NCBI GenBank assembly: GCA_966112795.1
Contig: CBHWED010000073.1
Span: 1 to 13,637, forward strand
Length of the DNA stretch: 13,637 nucleotides
DNA from: Croceibacterium_A sp966112795
Lineage (GTDB): Bacteria; Pseudomonadota; Alphaproteobacteria; Sphingomonadales; Sphingomonadaceae
Direction: 5' to 3'
The notes under the pieces are model-generated. The model did no database searches, was not told where the DNA came from, and saw only the letters and a list, made by a program, of their open reading frames with translations. Position numbers and translations under genes: made by a program. Shown one piece after another: positions 1 through 5,964 of this stretch (positions are counted from its first letter, which is position 1; each line of letters opens with the position of its first letter).

Positions 1-426
1 GAACGCGGCCTCGGCGGTCCACACGTCCTCGACGGTCTGGCCGGGCATGGGCTCGGGGGTGAAGCCGACGAAGTAGCACGGGTGGCCGGCGTGGAGCGCG
101 GCGCCGATCTCGCTGTCCTTCTTCATCCCGCCGATGCCGGGGCCATGGCCGGCGCGCGGGTCGACCACGACGAAGGGCCGCTTGTCGTCATCGACCGTGA
201 CGGCTTCGGGCGGGACGATGCGCACGAGGCCGTAGTTGACCGGGCGCGGCAGCGTGCGACCGTCGAGCACGAGCTCGGCGCCGAAGTGGAGCACGTTTGG
301 CACGTGCTTGGCCTTCTGCGCCTGGTAGATGTTGCCGCGCCGGCGCAGCACGTCGAGGAACAGGATCGCCCTGCGCCACGCGTCCTGCAGGTATTCGTCG
401 AGGTATCCGATATGCTCTTGCGCCAT
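1..426 (-). CDS. DUF3141 domain protein, N-terminal 142 residues (runs off left edge)
   Basis: Reading leftwards from ATG at 426, the frame stays open to the window edge and gives 142 residues beginning MAQEHIGYLDEYLQDAWRRA. Recognisable segments are VLDGRTLPRPVNYGLVRI (about residues 53-70) and a glycine-rich PFVVVDPRAGHGPGIGG (about 84-100). This matches my recollection of the DUF3141 family, large proteins (roughly 700-800 aa) distantly related to PHA synthase/depolymerase-type alpha/beta hydrolases and often found beside pta and ackA. An AGGAGA ribosome-binding site at 433-438 sits 6 nt before the ATG. The gene lies 34 nt downstream of ackA on the same strand, so it is probably the third gene of a pta-ackA-DUF3141 operon. 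The biochemical function of the family is not established. The hydrolase fold is family knowledge and catalytic residues cannot be checked because most of the protein is outside the window. Confidence 0.85.
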   Translation of the reverse strand, partial: MAQEHIGYLDEYLQDAWRRAILFLDVLRRRGNIYQAQKAKHVPNVLHFGAELVLDGRTLPRPVNYGLVRIVPPEAVTVDDDKRPFVVVDPRAGHGPGIGGMKKDSEIGAALHAGHPCYFVGFTPEPMPGQTVEDVWTAEAAF

Positions 427-460
427 CGCACGTCTCCTGACGAACGGTCGGCCGGGATTG

Positions 461-1633
461 TTACCCGGTGAGGACCGCGTGCGTGTGCCTCGCAATCATC
501 CTCTCTTCGTCGGTCGGGATGACCCAGACCTCGACCGCAGCGTTGGCGCTGCTGATCTTTCGCTCGCCGCTGCCGCTGTCGTTCGCAGCCACGTCGGCGC
601 CGAGCCACTCGCAGCCCGCGATCACCTTGGGCCGCAAGTCGGCGTCGTTTTCGCCGATGCCGCCGGTGAAGACAATCCCGTCAAGCCCGCCGAGCGCCGC
701 CGCGAGCGAGCCGATTTCCCTGACGATGCGGTAGACGAACAGGTCGATGGCGAGCCTGGCGGAAGGCTCGGACGAAGCCTTGAGCTCGCGCATGTCCGAC
801 GACACGCCCGAGACGCCGAGCAGGCCGGACTTCTTGTAGACGAGGTCCTCGAGCGCGCGCGCGTCCATGCCGTGCTGGTCGATCAGGTAGATCAGCACCC
901 CGGGGTCGATCGAGCCGCAGCGGGTGCCCATCATCAGACCCTCGACCGCGGTGAAGCCCATCGTCGTGGCAATGCTCTTGCCGCCCTTGAGCGCGGCGAC
1001 GCTCGCGCCGTTGCCGAGGTGGCAGACGATCGTGCGGCCGGCGGCGAGGTCGGGCGCGACCGCGCGCAGCCGGCCGGCGATGAACTCGTACGAGAGGCCG
1101 TGGAAGCCGTAGCGGCGCACGCCTTCCTCGGTCAGGGCCTTGGGGATCGCGTAGAGCTGGGCGAGCTCGGGCTGCGCGCGGTGGAACGCGGTGTCGAAGC
1201 AGGCGACTTGCGGCATGTTTGGCGCGGCTTCGGCGATCGCGCGGATCGGCGCGAGGTTGTGCGGCTGGTGCAGCGGGGCGAGCGGGGCGAGCGTGGCAAG
1301 CGTGTCGATCACCTCGGCATCGACGCGCACCGGGGCCGCGTAATGCGTGCCGCCGTGGACCACGCGGTGGCCGACCCCGGCGACCGGGCGGCCGCCGAGC
1401 TGCGCGAGGCAGGTCTCGAGGATCACGTTGGTCGCGGTCTTGTGGTCGAGCTCGGCGGCGGGCCACTCGCGCTCGGCGAGCTTGTCGCCGGCGGCGCTCC
1501 TGGCCGTCATCCGCGGGGCGGTGCCGATCTTCTCGACCTGGCCCTTGAACAGCAGCTCGTCGCCGCTGCCGTCGGCGTAGACCGCGAACTTGATGCTCGA
1601 CGAGCCGGCGTTGAGGACCGCGATGCAGCTCAC
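461..1633 (-). CDS. ackA: acetate kinase
   Basis: 390 aa, the usual length for the family. It catalyses acetyl phosphate + ADP <-> acetate + ATP in the cytoplasm and makes the ATP of the acetate pathway. Visible ASKHA-fold motifs are VLNAGSSSIKF (6-16, acetate kinase signature 1), GHRVVHGG (88-95, containing the substrate-binding Arg90), CFDTAFH (145-151, with the likely catalytic Asp147), GFHGLSYEFIA (176-186, signature 2), HLGNGAS (205-211), GTRCGSIDPG (236-245) and FTGGIGEND (322-330). The start chosen is GTG at 1633, because the conserved N-terminus (SCIAVLNAG) begins there and the GTG overlaps the pta stop as GTGA (1630-1633), suggesting translational coupling. A longer upstream reading to an ATG at 1693 lies wholly within pta and looks unlike any kinase. 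A propionate or butyrate kinase activity cannot be excluded from sequence, but the pta and pfl neighbours favour acetate. Confidence 0.96.
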   Translation of the reverse strand: MSCIAVLNAGSSSIKFAVYADGSGDELLFKGQVEKIGTAPRMTARSAAGDKLAEREWPAAELDHKTATNVILETCLAQLGGRPVAGVGHRVVHGGTHYAAPVRVDAEVIDTLATLAPLAPLHQPHNLAPIRAIAEAAPNMPQVACFDTAFHRAQPELAQLYAIPKALTEEGVRRYGFHGLSYEFIAGRLRAVAPDLAAGRTIVCHLGNGASVAALKGGKSIATTMGFTAVEGLMMGTRCGSIDPGVLIYLIDQHGMDARALEDLVYKKSGLLGVSGVSSDMRELKASSEPSARLAIDLFVYRIVREIGSLAAALGGLDGIVFTGGIGENDADLRPKVIAGCEWLGADVAANDSGSGERKISSANAAVEVWVIPTDEERMIARHTHAVLTG

Positions 1634-2583
1634 GCGATCGCGTCCTCGAGCTTGGCTCGGCGCGCGGCGACCAGCAGCAGCGCGACCGCGCACGAGGCGA
1701 GGCGGGTCAGCAGCGAGTCTGCGCGGCTGGTCAGGATGATCGGCACGCGCGCGCCGAGCACGATGCCCGCGGCGTCGGCGTCGGCGAGGAACGACAGGCT
1801 CTTAGCCAGCATGTTGCCGGCCTCGAGGTCAGGCACGACGAGCACGTTGGCCTTGCCGGCGACCGGCGAGACGATCTTCTTGACCGCCGCCGCCTCGAGG
1901 CTGATCGCGTTGTCGAGCGCGAGCGGGCCGTCGAGAATGCCGCCCGTGATCTGGCCGCGGTCGGCCATCTTGCACAGCGCCGCGGCCTCGAGCGTCGAAG
2001 GCACGTCGGGGTTGATCGTCTCCATCGCGCTGAGGATCGCCACCAACGGCTCGGTGTTGCCGAGCGCGTGGGCCAGCTCGATCGCGTTCTGGACAATGTC
2101 GACCTTGGTCTTGAGGTCGGGCGCGATGTTGACCGCGGCGTCGGTGATGATCAGCGCGTTCTCGTGGTCGGGCACGTCCATGATGAAGCAGTGGCTGATG
2201 CGCTTGCCGGTGCGCAGCCCGGTCTCGCGCGCGACCACCGCGCTCATCAGCTCGTCGGTGTGCAGGCTGCCTTTCATCAGCGCGTCGGCCTTGCCCTCGC
2301 GGACCAGCGCGACGGCCTTGCGCGCGGCGTCGACACTGTGCTCGGCGTCGACCACCTCGATGTCGCCGAGGTCGATCCCGGCGTCGGTGGCGGCCTTGGC
2401 GATCTTGCCCGTGTGGCCGACGAGGATCGGTTCGATCAGCTTCATCTTGCGCGCCTCGACCGCGCTCTCGAGCGAGACCTGGTCGCACGGATGGGCGATC
2501 GCGGTCCTCGCCGGGCGGTGCTTCTGCGCGACTTCGACCAGGCGCTCGAATTTCTGGTGCTGGGCGGCTTCGGGGCCAGGCAT
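1630..2583 (-). CDS. pta: phosphate acetyltransferase (PTA/PTB family)
   Basis: 317 aa, consisting of a single phosphate acetyl/butyryl-transferase domain (PF01515 type). It interconverts acetyl-CoA + Pi and acetyl phosphate + CoA. Recognisable family blocks are ADALMKGSLHTDELM (about 99-113), CFIMDVPDHENALIITDAAVN (about 132-152), LSAMETINPDVPST (about 184-197), GGILDGPLALDNAIS (about 214-228), VVPDLEAGNMLAKSL (about 249-263) and GARVPIILTSRADS (277-290). This is the short form related to the bifunctional enoyl-CoA hydratase/Pta proteins, without their N-terminal hydratase domain. Start ATG 2583 was chosen because GAGGAGAT lies about 6 nt upstream. The frame continues 87 codons further up, but that stretch is Arg/Pro-rich and non-homologous, and it covers the intergenic hairpins. 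The gene is followed with overlap by ackA. Phosphate butyryltransferase is the main alternative; ackA and pflB next door favour acetyl-CoA. Confidence 0.93.
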   Translation of the reverse strand: MPGPEAAQHQKFERLVEVAQKHRPARTAIAHPCDQVSLESAVEARKMKLIEPILVGHTGKIAKAATDAGIDLGDIEVVDAEHSVDAARKAVALVREGKADALMKGSLHTDELMSAVVARETGLRTGKRISHCFIMDVPDHENALIITDAAVNIAPDLKTKVDIVQNAIELAHALGNTEPLVAILSAMETINPDVPSTLEAAALCKMADRGQITGGILDGPLALDNAISLEAAAVKKIVSPVAGKANVLVVPDLEAGNMLAKSLSFLADADAAGIVLGARVPIILTSRADSLLTRLASCAVALLLVAARRAKLEDAIA

Positions 2584-2699
2584 CGTCCGATCTCCTCGTC
2601 CGGCGGGCGGATTCCCGGCGGGTCGGGTGGGCCTGCGAATGCCGGACTGCCTGCGCCGAACCCACCCGCTGCGGGGCCTACGTCGGCTTCCCTTGGCGA

Positions 2700-2758
2700 G
2701 GCATCGGGTGAACCCCCGAGCCGATACCGGGGGGCGTCCTATGCCCCCGAATTCGGGG
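2700..2758 (-). other. hairpin-forming segments in the pta 5' leader
   Basis: Two self-complementary elements lie 117-175 nt upstream of the pta start. GGCATCGG (2700-2707) pairs with CCGATACC (2721-2728) with one G-U type pair, and CCCCGAATTCGGGG (2745-2758) is a perfect 14-bp palindrome. In between, CCCCCG (2713-2718) can alternatively pair with CGGGGG (2728-2733), so the segment could form mutually exclusive structures. If pta transcription begins in the A+T-rich block, these would lie in its untranslated leader. There is no following T-run, so a simple terminator is unlikely. I do not recognise a known riboswitch class. Confidence 0.35.
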
Positions 2759-2839
2759 CGCGCGAGGGCCGGTAATCTGCGGCGTCTTGCGGCGATATAG
2801 AACTTTCTCTGGGTACTTCGAAACCGGCCCGTCGTTCCT

Positions 2840-2883
2840 GGCAATCTATTCGAATATCATAAGTATAGATTGCCTATACTAGG
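2840..2883. promoter_or_regulatory. nested inverted repeats, probable operator cluster
   Basis: Directly visible: GGCAATCTAT (2840-2849) is repeated as its exact reverse complement ATAGATTGCC (2865-2874) across a 15-nt spacer. AGTATAG (2862-2868) is mirrored by CTATACT (2874-2880) across 5 nt. TATTCGAATA (2847-2856) is a perfect 10-bp palindrome, and CCTA-TAC-TAGG spans 2873-2883. So many overlapping dyads in 44 bp of A+T-rich DNA, in a GC-rich genome and midway between two divergent metabolic operons, suggest binding by one or more dimeric regulators controlling both. The regulator is not identifiable; no regulator gene adjoins the cassette inside the window. Confidence 0.55.
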
Positions 2884-2937
2884 TTAGGGGTTTCGCCCGA
2901 TACTCGCTCGAATTGTTGCGCGTAGAAGTCACAGGCG

Positions 2938-2965
2938 GAGGGGGCGCCAAAAGGCGAGTCCCCTC
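2938..2965 (+). other. stem-loop in the serine dehydratase 5' leader
   Basis: GAGGGG (2938-2943) pairs with CCCCTC (2960-2965), and inside it CGCC (2945-2948) pairs with GGCG (2953-2956) around an AAAA loop, leaving a small G/AGT internal loop. A further pairing GCCGG (2978-2982) with CCGGC (3013-3017) follows before the ribosome-binding site. These elements are in the probable leader of the serine dehydratase-pfl transcript. I compared them mentally with glycine and ZTP (pfl) riboswitch consensus cores and see no match, so the call is limited to a structured leader. Confidence 0.35.
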
Positions 2966-3043
2966 GTGAGAGTCTTTGCCGGTGCCTGCGGTCGCGAGCG
3001 GAAGCGGTCCTGCCGGCGAGGGAACTGGACCGGGAGAAGGGAC

Positions 3044-4645
3044 ATGGATTTCCAGCATTTCGATCGCCGCGACGAAGGCGCGGTGCCCGAGCTCGATTAC
3101 AGCAATCCTCCGCTGGGATCCGATCGCCGCGCGTTCATGATGCGCAGCGCGCTGGCGACCGCGGTCGCTGCGCTCTCGGGCCGGCCGATCGCGGCTTTCG
3201 CGCAGACCCCGGCGGTCGATCCGGTGGTCAACGTCGGGGTCGATCCGAGCCTCAACGTGGTCCGGCAGAGCAAGGGCCCGGTGATGACGCTGATCGACGA
3301 GTTCTACAAGGTCGGCCCGGGGCCGTCGTCGTCGCACACGATCGGGCCGATGCGGATCACCTACGACTTCTACCAGCGGGCGACCAAGCTGCCGGCGGCG
3401 CAGCTCGCCGAAGCGCAGAAGTTCCGGGTCAACCTGTTCGGCAGCCTCAGCGCGACCGGCAAGGGCCATGGGACCGAGCGCGCCTCGCTCGCCGGGCTCA
3501 CGGGCATGGAGCCGGCGACGACCGACCCGGCGTTCCTCGACGGGCTTGCCGCCGATCCGAGCCAGGTGTTCCAGGTCAAGCTGGGTTCGAAGGAGATCCC
3601 GGTCTCGCTCGCCGACATCGTCTACGACGAGACCAAAGGCGATTTCCATCACCCGAACACGATGCGCGCCTACCTGCTCGGGGCCGGGGACAAGGTCCTG
3701 CTCGAGCAGGAGTACTATTCGGTCGGCGGTGGCTTCATCGAGTGGAAGGGCTACGAGCCGCCGCAGAAGAGCCCGCCCAAGTATCCCTACGAGACGATGG
3801 CCGAGATCCTCGCCCACGCCGAACGCGACAACCTGACTCTGGCGCAGCTGGCGATGGCCAACGAGACGACGATCTCGGGCCGCAGCGAGGACGAGATCAA
3901 CGCGTTCCTCGACAAGATCATCGGGGCGATGCGGGCGACGGTGAAGACCGGGCTCGAGGCGCCGACGAGCGTGCTGCCGGGGCCGATCAAGCTCAAGACC
4001 AAGGCCGGCGACGTGTACAAGAACGCGATGGCGCAGGAGAGCCCGGCGCGGCGCGGGATCGGCGTGGTCTCGGCGGCGGCCTTGGCGGGTTCCGAGGAGA
4101 ATGCGCGCGGACACCTCGTGATCACCGCGCCGACCGGCGGCTCGGCGGGCGTGATGCCGGCGGTGGTCTATTCGCTCGGCGCCGACGGGGCCAAGCTCAG
4201 CGACCAGCAGATCCGCGAGGGCCTGCTGGCCGGGGCGCTGGTCGGGTACTTGTGCAAGCACAACGCGACGCTGTCGGCGGCCGAGGGGGGGTGCCAAGCG
4301 GAGATCGGGGTGGCTTCGGCGATGGGCGCGGCGTGCATCGCCGCAGCCTCGGGCGAGTCCAACCAGGTGGCGGCCAACGGCGCGGGCGCGGCGCTCGAGC
4401 ATCACCTCGGCATGACCTGCGATCCGGTCGCGGGCTTCGTGCAGATCCCGTGCATCGAGCGGTGCGCGTTCGGCGCGGTCAAGTCGTGGGCCGGGTTCCT
4501 GATGGCGCAGAACGAGATCCCGGCGAACCGACGCGTCGACATCGACTCGGTGATCACCGCGCTCGACCTGACTGCCAAGGAGATGAACTCGAAGTACAAG
4601 GAGACCTCCGAAGGCGGCATGGCCGTCTCGCTGGTCCTCTGCTGA
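3044..4645 (+). CDS. sdaA: L-serine ammonia-lyase (iron-sulfur, single chain) with Tat-like leader
   Basis: 533 aa. It converts L-serine to pyruvate and ammonia using a [4Fe-4S] cluster. The beta-type domain starts near residue 82 with FYKVGPGPSSSHTIGPMR (GPSSSHT at 93-99), and the alpha-type domain fills the C-terminal half (APTGGSAG at 362-369, CKHN at 404-407). Cluster ligands are inferred as Cys417 (EGGCQAEIG), Cys459 (MTCDPV) and Cys470 (IPCIER), spaced 42 and 11 as in the Legionella enzyme. The protein ends in Cys533, matching the terminal cysteine known to enter that active site. The odd part is about 70 extra N-terminal residues containing GSDRRAFMMRSALATAVAALSG and an AFA|QT site at 51-55, a twin-arginine-like leader (Arg28-Arg29). 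ATG 3044 follows GGGAGAAGG at 3032-3040; an upstream ATG at 2966 lacks support. First gene of a four-gene operon. Export is inference only. Confidence 0.9.
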   Translation: MDFQHFDRRDEGAVPELDYSNPPLGSDRRAFMMRSALATAVAALSGRPIAAFAQTPAVDPVVNVGVDPSLNVVRQSKGPVMTLIDEFYKVGPGPSSSHTIGPMRITYDFYQRATKLPAAQLAEAQKFRVNLFGSLSATGKGHGTERASLAGLTGMEPATTDPAFLDGLAADPSQVFQVKLGSKEIPVSLADIVYDETKGDFHHPNTMRAYLLGAGDKVLLEQEYYSVGGGFIEWKGYEPPQKSPPKYPYETMAEILAHAERDNLTLAQLAMANETTISGRSEDEINAFLDKIIGAMRATVKTGLEAPTSVLPGPIKLKTKAGDVYKNAMAQESPARRGIGVVSAAALAGSEENARGHLVITAPTGGSAGVMPAVVYSLGADGAKLSDQQIREGLLAGALVGYLCKHNATLSAAEGGCQAEIGVASAMGAACIAAASGESNQVAANGAGAALEHHLGMTCDPVAGFVQIPCIERCAFGAVKSWAGFLMAQNEIPANRRVDIDSVITALDLTAKEMNSKYKETSEGGMAVSLVLC

Positions 4646-4661
4646 AGCCGGAGCAGGGCAC

Positions 4662-5945
4662 GTGAACCGGGCCGCGGGGACCCAGACCGCCGTCGGATTG
4701 GTCCTCGCGGCCTGGTTCGTCACGTCGATCTACTACTTCTACCAGTACATGATCCGCTCGGCGCCGGCGGTCATGGTGCCCGAGATGTCGGCTGGCCTCG
4801 GGCTGACCGCGGCCGGCGTCGCCGGGGTCATCGGGCTGTTCTACTATGCCTATGCGCCGTTCAGCCTTGTTGCCGGCGTGGCGATGGATCAGCTCGGGCC
4901 GCGGCGCGTGGTGCCGGTCGGGGCAGCGACGCTGGCGGTCGGCGCACTGCTGTTCTCGACCGGCGACGCGACGCTCGCCAGCGTGGGCCGCTTCGTCCAG
5001 GGCGCGGGCGGGGTGTTCGCGCTGATCGGCGCCGTCTACCTCGCGACGACCTACTTGCCCGCGGCGCGCGCGGCGACGCTGATCGGCTTCACCCAGATGT
5101 TCGGCATGGCCGGCGGCTCGGCCGGGCAGTTCCTCGTTGGCCCGGCGATCGCCGGCGGGCTCGCGTGGGACCGGTTCTGGTTCCTGATGGGCTTGATCGG
5201 GCTGCCGATCGCCGTGCTGCTGTTCCTGTTCATTCCCAAGCCGAAGCCCAAGCCCGCGTCGCTGTCGGGCGGGGTGCCGTGGTGGCGCGATGCCGGCGCG
5301 GCGATGAAGACCGTATTCGGCAACCCGCAGTCGTGGCTGTGCGGGTTCATCGCCGGGCTGTTCTTCATTCCGACGACGATCTTCGACATGATCTGGGGCG
5401 TGCGCTTCCTCGAGGAGGCGCACGACATGCCGTACTCGATGGCGGTGATGCGCTCGGCCGCGGTTCCGGCCGGGTGGATCATCGGCTGCCCGCTGCTCGG
5501 CTGGCTCAGCGACCGGCTCGGCCGGCGCAAGCCGGTGATCGTCGGCGCCGGCGTGGTGCTCGCGGGGACGCTCGCACTGATCCTCTACGCGCCGGCCGGG
5601 ATGTTCCCGCAGTTCTCGCTCGGCCTCGTCGCCGGCATCGCCTCGGGCGCGGCGATGATCCCCTACACGGTGATCAAGGAAGCCAACCGGCCCGAGCACT
5701 CGGGCACCGCGACCGGGGTGATCAACTTCCTCAACTTCTCGTTCTCGGCGCTGCTCGGCCCGGTCTTCGCCGGCGTGCTTTCGCGCGCCAGCGGCGGCGG
5801 CGAGCGTGCGCTCGAGCACTATCAGGTCAGCTTCCAGCCGCTGATCTGGGGCGTGCTGCTCGCGATCGTCCTCGCCCTCCTGCTGCGCGAGACCGGCCCC
5901 GCCGTGCGCCGTGCGGCCGAACCGCAACTGCAACCCCAGTCCTGA
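4662..5945 (+). CDS. major facilitator superfamily transporter
   Basis: 427 aa with about 12 predicted membrane segments in two six-helix halves, separated by a basic, proline-rich cytoplasmic loop (IPKPKPKPASLSGG, about 191-204). MFS loop motifs are DQLGPRR (76-82) after TM2 and the clearer SDRLGRRKP (283-291) after TM8. Late segments carry EANRPEHSGTATGVINFLNF (about 340-359). The GTG start at 4662 follows GGAG at 4650-4653, 16 nt after the serine dehydratase stop and 19 nt before pflB, so it is surely cotranscribed with both. Substrate cannot be read from the sequence. Context suggests a small carboxylate or amino acid: serine or pyruvate uptake, or formate/acetate/pyruvate export, especially as no FocA-type formate channel is in the window. 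The first-half signature resembles a group of uncharacterised MFS proteins rather than a named transporter. Confidence 0.88.
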   Translation: MNRAAGTQTAVGLVLAAWFVTSIYYFYQYMIRSAPAVMVPEMSAGLGLTAAGVAGVIGLFYYAYAPFSLVAGVAMDQLGPRRVVPVGAATLAVGALLFSTGDATLASVGRFVQGAGGVFALIGAVYLATTYLPAARAATLIGFTQMFGMAGGSAGQFLVGPAIAGGLAWDRFWFLMGLIGLPIAVLLFLFIPKPKPKPASLSGGVPWWRDAGAAMKTVFGNPQSWLCGFIAGLFFIPTTIFDMIWGVRFLEEAHDMPYSMAVMRSAAVPAGWIIGCPLLGWLSDRLGRRKPVIVGAGVVLAGTLALILYAPAGMFPQFSLGLVAGIASGAAMIPYTVIKEANRPEHSGTATGVINFLNFSFSALLGPVFAGVLSRASGGGERALEHYQVSFQPLIWGVLLAIVLALLLRETGPAVRRAAEPQLQPQS

Positions 5946-5964
5946 TCCTCAACGGAGCATCGCC

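Larger units (their letters stand above)
2584..3043. promoter_or_regulatory. divergent control region between pta-ackA and serine dehydratase-pfl operons
   Basis: This 460-bp stretch has no convincing gene. It must hold the promoters of both divergent operons. The outer parts are GC-rich and full of self-complementary sequence, while the middle (about 2796-2890) is conspicuously A+T-rich compared with the rest of the window. By eye I found no canonical FNR/FnrL box (TTGAT-N4-ATCAA) and no clean -35/-10 pair in either direction, so the promoter positions remain unassigned. TATACT at 2875-2880 (plus) and TATGAT reading leftwards at 2861-2856 resemble -10 elements but lack good -35 partners. The sub-structures are listed separately. 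Confidence 0.6.

Noticed and set aside
329..2800. A long open frame of more than 800 codons on the plus strand, opposite ackA and pta
   Set aside because: It is antisense to two clearly conserved enzymes, and its translation is an Arg/Ala/Asp-rich low-information string without domains. This is expected from high third-position G+C.
2870..3043. Glycine or ZTP (pfl-motif) riboswitch upstream of the serine dehydratase-pfl operon
   Set aside because: The context is tempting, but the conserved cores of these classes are not seen; only generic hairpins are present.
2584..3043. FNR/FnrL binding site expected for an anaerobic operon
   Set aside because: No TTGAT-N4-ATCAA-like dyad was found by eye on either strand of the region.
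3742..4665. A second plus-strand frame inside the serine dehydratase that could suggest a frameshift
   Set aside because: The serine dehydratase frame is continuous from GPSSSHT to the terminal Cys, so no frameshift is needed.
2879..4723. An open frame of 614 codons on the minus strand opposite the serine dehydratase
   Set aside because: Low-complexity Arg/His/Asp-rich translation antisense to an enzyme with all catalytic motifs in place.
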